53,372 nt of DNA from Lachnospiraceae bacterium (GTDB lineage: Bacteria > Bacillota > Clostridia > Lachnospirales > Lachnospiraceae). The stretch lies in assembly GCA_017538995.1 (NCBI GenBank), contig JAFYHV010000049.1, positions 1 through 53,372 on the forward strand, in the 5' to 3' direction. The notes beneath the pieces are model-generated. The model was not told the DNA's origin and did not search any database. It worked only from the letters and a program-made list of their open reading frames with translations. The translations under genes and the position numbers were made by a program. Positions 15,501-23,177 of the stretch are shown one piece after another (positions within the stretch are counted from its first letter, which is position 1; every line of letters starts with the position of its first letter).

Positions 15501-17176
15501 TTGTTGCTACAATGTCCGGCATTACGGAGGTTAATCCTCTTCATGCGCATTATTATTGCAAGAACTGTCATTACAGTGATTTTGATTCCGAGATTATTAA
15601 GAGCTTTGCATGTATGTCAGGATTTGACTTGCCTGATAAAGACTGTCCTGTGTGCGGTACCAAACTTTCCAAAGCCGGATTTGATATTCCGTTTCAGACA
15701 TTCCTTGGTTTCTCCGGCGATAAAGAGCCTGATATTGACCTAAACTTCTCAGGTGAATATCAGGGCAAGGCTCACAGATATACAGAAGTTTTGTTCGGCA
15801 AAGGCCATACATTCCACGCAGGAACCATGTCCGGTGTCGCAGATAAAATGAGTATTGCATACACCCACGACTTCTTTGAATCAAAAGGCATTCATAAAAG
15901 AAACTGTGAGATTATGCGTATCGCAAAAGGCGTTGAAGGTGTAAGAAAGACAACCGGTCAGCACCCCGGCGGTATTGTAGTTCTTCCTCACGGTCGTGAA
16001 ATCTACGAATTCACAGCCATTCAGAAGCCTGCAAACGATATGAATACCGATGTTATCACAACTCATTACGAGTATCATGACATCGATAAGAACCTTTTAA
16101 AACTGGATATTTTAGGTCATGTCGATCCTACGATGATGAAATGTCTTGAGGACCTTACAGGAACCAACTGTCGTGAAATACCTCTTGATGATAAGAGAGT
16201 TATGAGTATTTTCCAGACAACGACTGAACTTGGATATGAACCAAATGATATTGACGGGCTTGTTTTAGGATGTCTTGGTATTCCCGAATTTGGTACGAGA
16301 AATACCATGAACGTTCTTCTTAAAACCAAACCTCAGACATTCACCGACCTTATCAGAATTTCAGGTCTTACTCACGGTACAGGTGTGTGGGATAAAAATG
16401 CTGAGCGACTGATTGATGAAGGAAAAGCCGACATTACCGGCGTAATTTCAACACGTGACGATATTATGACGTACTTAATAGATAAGGGTGTTGAAAGTTC
16501 CGAAGCATTCTCCATCATGGAAAATGTTCGTAAAGGTAAAGTTGCAAAGCATAAGGTTGATGATAAATGGAAAGTATGGAAAGAAGATATGCTTGCCAAT
16601 AATGTTCCTGACTGGTACATCTGGTCGTGCGAACAGATCCAGTACATGTTCCCTAAGGCACATGCTGCTGCATACGTTACCATGGGCTGGAGAGTAGGAT
16701 ATTATAAGGTATATTATCCGCTGGCATATTATGCAGCATATTTTTCTATCAGAGCAACCAAGTTTTCATATGAAACAATGTGCCAGGGCTTACAGTACTT
16801 AAGACAGAATATGCAGTTCTTACAAAGTCTCCCTAAAATGTCCAAGACCGAAGAAGATACGCTTGACGATATGAGACTTGTAGAAGAGTTTTATGTTCGC
16901 GGATTTGAGTTTACTCCGATTGACTTAAAGGTTGTTAAGCCGGATAAGTTCCAGATAATAGACGGTAAACTGATGCCTTCCTTAAAGAGTATTGAAGGTA
17001 TTGCAGATACTGCGGCTAAGAATATAGTAGAAGGCTGCAAAGATGCTTCATTTACTTCACAGGCAGATATGAAGAGAAAATGTAAGATCGGTGATTCCGT
17101 ACTGGATAAGCTTGTCAGTCTCGGTATTATTAAAGACCTTCCGAAGTCCGATCAGCTAAGTATATTTGATATATAA
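12593..17176 (+). CDS. polC: DNA polymerase III alpha subunit, PolC type
   Basis: Replicative polymerase of Firmicutes with built-in proofreading. The 1527-residue protein reads in PolC order: N-terminal domain, then an acidic/Lys linker (about 195-240) and an OB domain (about 275-365). The PHP domain follows with ELHCHTRFSEMDG (about 380), interrupted by a DnaQ-like 3'-5' exonuclease that begins VFDIETTG (about 470). The zinc-binding cysteines YCKNC and CPVCG are at about 987-1023, and the polymerase core contains PDIDLNFSGEYQ (about 1045). The C-terminus ends in a helix-hairpin-helix and a LSIFDI-type tail, close to the clamp-binding motif seen in PolC. It ends the uppS operon. Confidence 0.98.
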   Translation: MDNLFLEVFPEVKLDSKIKEIAAQCKIIKISKSKESDTVRVLLESKYLISYKNIDKLETLLAKWYFEEYSKVEIYPQFVLSSQYNLQNLWDEYSETILFELKNKSPLLYTILSRSDVVFEDVNHMFLYIEEGMVSETHSTRLENALKTYLFGRTNVEGSITIEYKESTTHEVKEEFDHEVDMIIQNYAKKHAPVEVDEDEEMLGDAGAKTVAEKPAEKKAEPAGKPAPERLKYKKNSSQASVSGYGRKFVRSDKPGVLYGDSVDGPFTDLVDIKSEIEGVCVRGKVIAFEDKALKNENHMILFDLYDMTDSISCKLMLYPEFYEQGKNLIREGIEIAVKGSISMDKYDNNELVLSRIKGIEASSIEKHERHDISLKKRVELHCHTRFSEMDGISKEDELVNLVADWGWSAIAVTDHGVVQALPKVDHIMHDKFKEKPFKLICGMEGYLVDDDFDAAVNVKDQTLADSFVVFDIETTGISPYKHQIIEIGAVKVVNGAIKNTFSTFVNPHVPIPFEIEKLTGIHENMVCDAPDISEVLPKFMDFCEGCALVAHNAKFDVSFIKENCKRLGIEFDKTWLDTIIMARALLKDSSKFGLEAVAHKLKFKFSKDEHHRAVNDADITAKIFVEFIHMLLGQKVLSLKELNDFVKNTPESIRKMRPYHVSILVKNETGRINLNRLVSESHIKYFYKSPKIPRSLLQKYREGLIIGSACEAGELMEAILEEKSEADISHIVDFYDYLEIMPIANNEFMKYKTNPMYKNIQTDEDLRDINRTIIKLGEQFNKPVCATGDAHFLNPEDEIYREIIHMNKFNKKSVKKEDLEETRDDEQTLNTSKLQKELEEKQPPLFLRTTAEMLDEFDYLGAQKAEEVVITNTNLIADMCEDICPTSNEKCPPELENSEEKLRQCCYETAHQIYGENLPKEVEDRLETELTGIINNGYAVLYMIARELVLKSEEDGYLVGSRGSVGSSFVATMSGITEVNPLHAHYYCKNCHYSDFDSEIIKSFACMSGFDLPDKDCPVCGTKLSKAGFDIPFQTFLGFSGDKEPDIDLNFSGEYQGKAHRYTEVLFGKGHTFHAGTMSGVADKMSIAYTHDFFESKGIHKRNCEIMRIAKGVEGVRKTTGQHPGGIVVLPHGREIYEFTAIQKPANDMNTDVITTHYEYHDIDKNLLKLDILGHVDPTMMKCLEDLTGTNCREIPLDDKRVMSIFQTTTELGYEPNDIDGLVLGCLGIPEFGTRNTMNVLLKTKPQTFTDLIRISGLTHGTGVWDKNAERLIDEGKADITGVISTRDDIMTYLIDKGVESSEAFSIMENVRKGKVAKHKVDDKWKVWKEDMLANNVPDWYIWSCEQIQYMFPKAHAAAYVTMGWRVGYYKVYYPLAYYAAYFSIRATKFSYETMCQGLQYLRQNMQFLQSLPKMSKTEEDTLDDMRLVEEFYVRGFEFTPIDLKVVKPDKFQIIDGKLMPSLKSIEGIADTAAKNIVEGCKDASFTSQADMKRKCKIGDSVLDKLVSLGIIKDLPKSDQLSIFDI

Positions 17177-17191
17177 ATATGTATCTTTTAT

Positions 17192-17225
17192 GAGGAGGGA
17201 TTATTATCATTTGATAATTTTCTCC
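17192..17225 (+). repeat. Hairpin downstream of polC
   Basis: An inner ATTATC/GATAAT stem with an ATTT loop continues outward as GGAGGGA paired with TTTCTCTCC (one G-U pair and a small internal loop). No T run follows, so it is not a classical terminator. It may slow or process the polC message or be an operator. Confidence 0.45.
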
Positions 17226-17266
17226 CATAGATAAAATATGACCCTCTAATGTCTGCACTTTATACA

Positions 17267-17295
17267 TTGTGAGAGACGTATATTTTTGCTATAAT
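17267..17295 (+). promoter_or_regulatory. Flotillin promoter
   Basis: TTGTGA (17267-17272), 17 bp, TATAAT (17290-17295) preceded by TGC. The start point would be near 17302. Confidence 0.65.
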
Positions 17296-17341
17296 TCAAG
17301 AAAGTCAAAGCATTAAGAGTATTAAAAAGGAGGAATTCAAA

Positions 17342-18829
17342 ATGCCAGAGACAGTTGGAACATTAATTTGCGTAATAGCGGTAGTTTTGTTAATCTTCAT
17401 AGCTCTGTTGGCTGTCATCATCGCCTCAGGCTACGTTAAGGCTCCCCCTGATACAGCATATATTATTTCAGGTTTCAAAAAAGAGCCTAAGGTTTTAATC
17501 GGTAGAGCAGGTATCAAGTTACCTTTCCTTGAAAGAAAAGATATGCTGCTCGTAAAGCAGATGTCAATCGATATCAAGACAAACGGTTATATCCCGACAC
17601 TCGATTTCATCGGTGTAGATATCGACGCAATTGCTAAAGTTCGTATCATGACGGACGACAAAGGCATCAAGCTTGCAATGAAGAACTTCCTTAACATGAA
17701 CGAAAAACAGATAGCCGAAGCGCTTACTGATTCCCTTCAGGGTAACATGCGTGAGATTATCGGTACCGTTTCACTTAAGGAACTCTGTAACGACCGTAAA
17801 AAATTCGGTGATGAAGTTCAGACTAAAGCTCAGATCGACATGAACAACCTCGGTATCGAGATCATTTCATGTAACATCCAGAGAATCGAAGATAAGAACG
17901 ACCTCATCAATGCCCTTGGTCAGGACAACATGTCACAGATTCAGAAGAGCGCTTCAATTGCACGTGCTCAGGCTGAAAAAGACGTAGCAATCGAGCAGGC
18001 TAAAGCAAAACAGCTTGCAAACGAAGCAAACGTTAACGCTGAAACAGATATTGCTGAGAGAAATAACCAGCTCGCTATTAAGCAGGCTGAACTCAAGAGA
18101 GAAGCCGACATTAAGAAGGCTGAAGCTGATGCAGCATATCGTATTCAGGAAGAAGAACAGCGTAAATCAATCGAAGTTGCTTCCGCTAACGCAGACATTG
18201 CTAAGCAGGAAAGAGAGATTGAACTTAAGCAGAAAGAAGCTTCCGTTAAGGAACAGGAACTTGCTGCTACAATCAGAAAGAAAGCTGATGCTGATAAATA
18301 CGAAGCACAGCAGATGGCTGACGTTGAACTCTACAGAAAACAGCAGGAAGCAGAAGCTATGCGTGCACAGGCTGATGCAGCTAAGTATGCAGCAGAGCAG
18401 GAAGCTGAAGCTATCAGAGTAAAAGGTATCGCAGAAGCTGAAGCAATCAGAGCTAAAGCAATCGCTGAAGCTGAAGGTATTGAAAAGAAAGCTCTTGCTC
18501 AGGCTAAGATGAAAGAGGCTTCAATCCTTGAAATGTACTTCTCAGTACTTCCTCAGATCGCAGAGAACGTTGCAAAACCTCTCGCAAGTGTAGACAAAAT
18601 TACCATGTACGGCGAAGGCAATTCTGCTAAGATGGTATCAGATATTGTTAATTCGACAACTCAGATTTCTGAGGGACTTACACAGGGTCTTGGAATCGAT
18701 ATCAAGACACTTCTTTCCGGAGCACTCGGCGGAGTAGCATATTCCGCAGCAACCAATGCAAAAGCAAAGGCTGACGATGCAAAGGATGTAAAAGAAGACA
18801 ACTTCAAAGAAGTTGAAACAGAAGAGTAA
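17342..18829 (+). CDS. Flotillin-like SPFH-domain membrane protein
   Basis: A 495-residue protein with one N-terminal membrane segment (about 5-30), an SPFH/band 7 domain (about 35-210), and a long Ala/Glu/Lys coiled coil (about 215-400). The coiled coil contains the flotillin repeat type (AEAEAIRAKAIAEAEGI), and a Gly/Ala-rich C-terminus follows. Bacterial flotillins (FloT, YqiK) scaffold ordered membrane domains and influence secretion and signalling. The AAAGGAGG ribosome site is 8 bp from the ATG. It stands alone: its own promoter, a terminator at 18873, and no NfeD partner next to it, whereas NfeD often accompanies flotillins. Confidence 0.92.
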   Translation: MPETVGTLICVIAVVLLIFIALLAVIIASGYVKAPPDTAYIISGFKKEPKVLIGRAGIKLPFLERKDMLLVKQMSIDIKTNGYIPTLDFIGVDIDAIAKVRIMTDDKGIKLAMKNFLNMNEKQIAEALTDSLQGNMREIIGTVSLKELCNDRKKFGDEVQTKAQIDMNNLGIEIISCNIQRIEDKNDLINALGQDNMSQIQKSASIARAQAEKDVAIEQAKAKQLANEANVNAETDIAERNNQLAIKQAELKREADIKKAEADAAYRIQEEEQRKSIEVASANADIAKQEREIELKQKEASVKEQELAATIRKKADADKYEAQQMADVELYRKQQEAEAMRAQADAAKYAAEQEAEAIRVKGIAEAEAIRAKAIAEAEGIEKKALAQAKMKEASILEMYFSVLPQIAENVAKPLASVDKITMYGEGNSAKMVSDIVNSTTQISEGLTQGLGIDIKTLLSGALGGVAYSAATNAKAKADDAKDVKEDNFKEVETEE

Positions 18830-18872
18830 TTCGACTGTAAATTAAAAAAAATGGTGGTTAACACCTGAGTTT

Positions 18873-18903
18873 ACCGGGACTTCGAAAGAGGTCCCGGTTT
18901 TTA
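18873..18903 (+). terminator. Flotillin terminator
   Basis: ACCGGGAC (18873-18880) with GTCCCGGT (18891-18898), loop of 10 nt, followed by TTTTT. Confidence 0.88.
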
Positions 18904-19015
18904 TATGTGTAAATTCTATTTTATTGCGATTATAAGGCTTTAGATGTAAAATATAGGTATTAAATTCGATATTATTTTAGTGTTTTTGATGCGTTGTTTT
19001 TAATAGGGGGAAAAT

Positions 19016-20068
19016 ATGAGAAAACGTGATTTATTTCGAATTATAATTTCTGTATTTGCTATATGCCAGTTATTACTTTTTGCATCATGCGGACATCCTC
19101 CGGGATATCCACGTGATTATGAAAAAATATCTGAGAGCGTTAAAAAAGCAGTTATTGATTATGTGCTTGAGCAGGATCCAAGTCTGACTGAGGAAGATAT
19201 AGGTTTTTATGGTGTAGATATTCTTAGGACACCATGTGTTTCTTATAAAGTTAATCAACGGGCTTATTTGGCAGTTTTTAATGTCCATAAAGATGGAAAT
19301 AAATATATCACAAGTATTGATTATAATTCATATTATACAAATGAAATTAAAAAATTATTAGAGGAAAAACTTACTAATGATATTGAAAATTCCGGTATCT
19401 TCGATAATGTTGAATACGAGATAGATTATTCACTATGTAACTTTGGAATATATTATTCTTTTCCATCACCCGATGAAGTTATTCCGAATAATCTTACACC
19501 GGAAAATTTTGATGAAATATACTATGCCGACGGCGAAAAATTTGATTTTTTCGAAAATGGTAGAGATGAATGGGTTGAAATCAAAATCAACTGTTTTTCA
19601 GGATCTGATAATTTAGATAAAACGAAGGTAAAAGAGTTTTTTGAAGAACATTCTAATGGATTTCTTCGTAAATGGGAGTGTGTGGAATATTCAACTGATT
19701 TATCGACATGTACGCCTTTAGACGTAAAATATATTACAGGTTTATATGGTTACGTGGATCATAATAATTTTGAGTATAGTTTAAAATCTTGTGAATACTC
19801 TTGTGAGAAAGTGAATGATAACCTATATGTTATTGCTAGTAACTCAAACAAATATTCGTATACAGATAACCGGTTAACATTCGGACCTCGTGACGGCAAC
19901 CTTTACATTATTTATGAAAAAGAAGACGGGAGGGACCGACCGGGTATAACACATACGTATCCTAATGGTTCTTCTGATAGAGACCAATGGGAAGATACAC
20001 GAACAGCAAATTTGTTTAGTGTAGAAGTACCTTACGGAAGTGATCAATTAATATATTCATTCGATTAA
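19016..20068 (+). CDS. Unrecognised lipoprotein in an AT-rich island
   Basis: A 350-residue protein with a classic lipoprotein signal: MRKRDLFR, a hydrophobic core, then LLFASC with the lipid-modified Cys at residue 25. It is therefore predicted on the outer face of the membrane. The remaining sequence is Asn/Tyr/Asp/Ser-rich with several cysteines in the last third, and I know no family for it. Codon choice is clearly more AT-ending than in flanking genes (for example ATA, TTA, AAT). The AGGGGGA ribosome site is strong. It is monocistronic, flanked by terminators at 18873 and 20159. Base use unlike neighbours and no visible partner suggest acquisition by transfer or a fast-evolving surface gene. 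Confidence 0.75.
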   Translation: MRKRDLFRIIISVFAICQLLLFASCGHPPGYPRDYEKISESVKKAVIDYVLEQDPSLTEEDIGFYGVDILRTPCVSYKVNQRAYLAVFNVHKDGNKYITSIDYNSYYTNEIKKLLEEKLTNDIENSGIFDNVEYEIDYSLCNFGIYYSFPSPDEVIPNNLTPENFDEIYYADGEKFDFFENGRDEWVEIKINCFSGSDNLDKTKVKEFFEEHSNGFLRKWECVEYSTDLSTCTPLDVKYITGLYGYVDHNNFEYSLKSCEYSCEKVNDNLYVIASNSNKYSYTDNRLTFGPRDGNLYIIYEKEDGRDRPGITHTYPNGSSDRDQWEDTRTANLFSVEVPYGSDQLIYSFD

Positions 20069-20158
20069 TATTATACTAATTAATATATAACGGAGTCTTA
20101 TTATGAAAAGTTTAAAAAAGTATATATGAACAGGATATATATCGAATATTAGTCATAA

Positions 20159-20189
20159 AAGAGGGGTAAGAAATTACCTCTCTTTTTAG
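20159..20189 (+). terminator. Terminator after the lipoprotein gene
   Basis: AAGAGGGGTAA (20159-20169) with TTACCTCTCTT (20174-20184), one G-U pair, GAAA loop, followed by a T run. Between the lipoprotein stop and this hairpin lies only an 8-codon frame (ATG at 20104) with a ribosome-like GGAG. Confidence 0.85.
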
Positions 20190-20220
20190 GATTTTAACTG
20201 ATATATTTTTAACATACTAT

Positions 20221-20249
20221 TTGTCATGATATTGGCTTCGTGGTATAAT
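20221..20249 (+). promoter_or_regulatory. thrC promoter
   Basis: TTGTCA (20221-20226), 17 bp, TATAAT (20244-20249) preceded by TGG. The leader is only about 25 nt, so no riboswitch or T-box can fit before thrC. Confidence 0.65.
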
Positions 20250-20281
20250 ATATTGACATTATTTTTGAGATTGGAGACAAC

Positions 20282-21772
20282 ATGGATATACGTTACAAAA
20301 GCACAAGAGATGATTCTAAACTCGTAAGTGCTTCTTATGCAATCATAAAAGGTATCGCTGAAGACGGCGGTTTGTTTATGCCGGATCAGTTTCCTTCACT
20401 GGAAATAAGCCTTGAAGAACTTTCAAAGCTTGATTATAAAGGTGTTGCCTACGAAGTTATGAAACTTTTCTTTTCGGATTTTACGGAAGAAGAACTTCAT
20501 TACTGCATCGAAAATGCGTACGATTCAAAATTTGATACTGAAGAAATAGTTCCGATGTCTTACGTGGACGGAGCTTATTATCTTGAGTTATTCCACGGTT
20601 CAACAATTGCTTTTAAGGATATGGCTCTTTCAATTCTGCCTTATCTTATGAAAACAGCTGCAAAGAAGAATAACATTAATGAAAAAATCGTTATTCTTAC
20701 AGCTACAAGCGGTGATACAGGAAAAGCTGCACTTGCAGGATTTGCAGGTGTTGATGGCGTGAAAATTGTTGTATTTTATCCGAAGGGCGGAGTATCTGCC
20801 ATTCAGGAAAAGCAGATGGTAACACAGGTTGGCGACAATGTAAAGGTTGTCGGAATCACCGGTAACTTTGATGATGCGCAGACGGGTGTTAAAAACATCT
20901 TTGGTGATAAGGAATTTAACGAAAAGATTAATAAAGCAGGCTACAGATTTTCATCTGCAAACTCTATTAATATCGGACGTCTTATTCCTCAGGTTGCATA
21001 TTATGTATATGCATATGCAAATCTTTTAAAGAACGGAAAGATTGAAGAAGGCGATCTGATTAATTTCGTAGTTCCCACCGGTAACTTCGGAAATATCCTT
21101 GCAGGTTATTTTGCAAAGAGAATCGGTATTCCCGTAAACAAACTTATCTGTGCTTCAAACGAAAATAAAGTTTTATATGATTTCTTTGAATCAGCAGTTT
21201 ATGACAGAAACAGAGATTTCATTCTCACAACATCACCCTCAATGGATATTCTTATTTCTTCCAACTTTGAAAGACTTATTTACTTATCCTGCGGATGCGA
21301 CAGTGAAAAGAATAAATCTTTTATGAGCGATCTTAAAGAAAAAGGCTCTTATACAGTAACAGAAGATATGAAGAAATTCATAGACGAAAGTTTTATCGGC
21401 GGATTTGCTTCGGAAGAAATGGTTTCAAAGCAAATTAAGAATGTATTTGATAAAACAGGTTATGTGCTTGATACTCATACCGCAGTTGCAAGTGCAGTAT
21501 ATGAGAATTACGTGAATTCCACAAAGGATGATACAACTTCTGTAATTGTTTCGACTGCATCGCCTTATAAGTTTACAAGAGCAGTGCTTTCATCAATAGA
21601 CGGTATTAAGCATGATGAAGATGATTTTGTGCTGGTTGATAAGTTAAATGAGCTTTCGGGTATTGAAATTCCCAAGGCTGTAAACGATATCAGAAACGCA
21701 CCCATTCTTCATAATACTGTCTGCGACAAAGAAGACATGAAGAAGGAAGTAGAAAACTTTCTTGTATTATAA
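20282..21772 (+). CDS. thrC: Threonine synthase
   Basis: PLP enzyme converting O-phosphohomoserine to threonine. The 496-residue length matches the longer 'class II' form typical of Clostridia and E. coli-like ThrC. The N-terminal segment has YKSTRDDSKLVSASYAIIKG and AEDGGLFMPDQ. The PLP lysine lies in HGSTIAFKDMAL (Lys112). The phosphate-binding segment TATSGDTGKAALAGF and the Asn-rich FVVPTGNFGNILAGYFAK follow. Its GGAG site lies just before the ATG. A response-regulator gene starts 28 bp later and may be cotranscribed, with no obvious functional link. Confidence 0.96.
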   Translation: MDIRYKSTRDDSKLVSASYAIIKGIAEDGGLFMPDQFPSLEISLEELSKLDYKGVAYEVMKLFFSDFTEEELHYCIENAYDSKFDTEEIVPMSYVDGAYYLELFHGSTIAFKDMALSILPYLMKTAAKKNNINEKIVILTATSGDTGKAALAGFAGVDGVKIVVFYPKGGVSAIQEKQMVTQVGDNVKVVGITGNFDDAQTGVKNIFGDKEFNEKINKAGYRFSSANSINIGRLIPQVAYYVYAYANLLKNGKIEEGDLINFVVPTGNFGNILAGYFAKRIGIPVNKLICASNENKVLYDFFESAVYDRNRDFILTTSPSMDILISSNFERLIYLSCGCDSEKNKSFMSDLKEKGSYTVTEDMKKFIDESFIGGFASEEMVSKQIKNVFDKTGYVLDTHTAVASAVYENYVNSTKDDTTSVIVSTASPYKFTRAVLSSIDGIKHDEDDFVLVDKLNELSGIEIPKAVNDIRNAPILHNTVCDKEDMKKEVENFLVL

Positions 21773-21800
21773 ATTTGAATATAACTAAAATGAGGGAAAT

Positions 21801-23144
21801 ATGGACCGTAAGAAACATATTCTTATCGTCGATGACGTAACTACAAACTTAAAAGTGGCTGCTGATGTGTTAAAAGATCATTATCAGCTTTCCATGGCCA
21901 AATCCGGTCAGCAGGCGCTTGATTTCTTAAAGAAAGCAAAGCCTGATCTGATTCTTCTTGATGTCAGGATGCCCGGAATGGATGGCTATGAAACACTTGA
22001 ACATATTAAGTCTAATTCTGAGACCGCAAATATTCCTGTTGTATTTCTGACTGTAGACGATCAGAGAGAAAGCGAAATAAAAGGTCTTAAAATGGGTGCC
22101 ATGGACTTTATTTTAAAGCCTTTCGAGCCCGAAATCATGCTTTCGAGAATTGAGAAAATTCTTCAGATTGAAGATTTGAGAAGAAACCTTTCCAATTCTG
22201 CCAAGAAAGATCCGCTTACAGGCCTCTGGAACAGAAAGTTCATGGAAGACGATATTGAAAAATACTTCCTTACAAAGAATAAAGGCGTGTTCCTTCTTTG
22301 TGATATAGATAATTTCAAATTCGTCAATGATACATACGGACATGTATTCGGTGACAATGTGCTTTGCAATTTTGCCAAGATTTTAAAGAGCACTGTAGGT
22401 CCCAGAGATATGGCAGGACGTATAGGCGGTGATGAATTTGCCGTATTCTTAAAAGGCGAATATACAGACGATGAAATTAATTCATACTGCGATATTCTTA
22501 TGAAAGCAGTACATAACGATATGAAGGATCCGACGGAACTTTCCTACAATCCTTCAATTTCTATCGGTATTTCTGTTTCACCTGATGACGGTATCGATTT
22601 TAATACTATTTATCACAGAGCAGATAAAGCTCTTTACTATGTAAAACAGAACGGTAAAGATTCCTATCATTACTACAAACAGAGAGAAGAATATCTTAAC
22701 AATACCATTGAGAACTTCAACAGCGAACAGGATCTTTCAAGACTTGAAGGATTCATGAAAGAGAAGAGTTATGAGAATGGTGCTTTAAGAGTTGAATACG
22801 AAGGATTTAAGAATATCGTTCATTTCGTACAAAGAACTATAGCAAGATCTAATCAGACAGTATGGATGATTCTTTTTACACTTACACATTCAGGTCCTGA
22901 GAAACTTTCTACAGAACAGCTTGAAGAAGCTATGCAGCAGGTTGAAAGAGCTATAGTTGTATCTTTAAGAATGGGAGATGTTACAACCCAGTATTCATCT
23001 TTCCAGTATGTAACGCTTCTTATGAATGCCAATGAGGAAGATTCAAGAGGAATAGCTCAGAGAATTATACTTACATGGCAGGAATTGTCAGAAGATAAGT
23101 ACATGACGCTTACATATGATTTAAAGAATATAGTTCCAAAGTAA
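21801..23144 (+). CDS. Response regulator with GGDEF diguanylate cyclase domain and an extra C-terminal domain
   Basis: A 447-residue cytosolic protein. The receiver domain (about 5-120) has Asp pair DD at 11-12, the phospho-acceptor D54 (LILLDVRMPGMDG) and Lys in LKPFEP. The GGDEF domain (about 130-290) has the intact signature RIGGDEFAVF, with GGDEF at 209-213, indicating c-di-GMP synthesis. The product-inhibition I-site RxxD expected just upstream is not there (GPRD instead). Residues about 305-447 form another folded part, with segments such as RVEYEGFKNIVHFVQR and MQQVERAIVVSLRMGD, that looks like a second degenerate GGDEF-related domain; I am unsure. A bidirectional terminator follows. 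Confidence 0.92.
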   Translation: MDRKKHILIVDDVTTNLKVAADVLKDHYQLSMAKSGQQALDFLKKAKPDLILLDVRMPGMDGYETLEHIKSNSETANIPVVFLTVDDQRESEIKGLKMGAMDFILKPFEPEIMLSRIEKILQIEDLRRNLSNSAKKDPLTGLWNRKFMEDDIEKYFLTKNKGVFLLCDIDNFKFVNDTYGHVFGDNVLCNFAKILKSTVGPRDMAGRIGGDEFAVFLKGEYTDDEINSYCDILMKAVHNDMKDPTELSYNPSISIGISVSPDDGIDFNTIYHRADKALYYVKQNGKDSYHYYKQREEYLNNTIENFNSEQDLSRLEGFMKEKSYENGALRVEYEGFKNIVHFVQRTIARSNQTVWMILFTLTHSGPEKLSTEQLEEAMQQVERAIVVSLRMGDVTTQYSSFQYVTLLMNANEEDSRGIAQRIILTWQELSEDKYMTLTYDLKNIVPK

Positions 23145-23148
23145 AATA

Positions 23149-23175
23149 AAAAACGACTCATGATGAGTCGTTTTT
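23149..23175. terminator. Bidirectional terminator between the REC-GGDEF gene and citrate synthase
   Basis: AAAAACGACTCA (23149-23160) and TGAGTCGTTTTT (23164-23175), a perfect 12-bp stem with a TGA loop and A/T runs on both sides. It serves both convergent genes. Confidence 0.92.
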
Positions 23176-23177
23176 CT

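Noticed and set aside
15299-16683. Several 60-130-codon frames inside polC
   Set aside because: Antisense or frame-shifted shadows of conserved PolC domains with no start signals.
18849-18866. GGTGGTTAACACC-type sequence resembling the 5' repeat of the toxin locus
   Set aside because: Short partial palindrome with no promoter or peptide frame beside it; the likeness to AGGTGTTACC is probably chance.
20104-20130. Functional 8-codon gene after the lipoprotein
   Set aside because: Too short, and it ends before a terminator with no similarity; kept only as a possible gene remnant.
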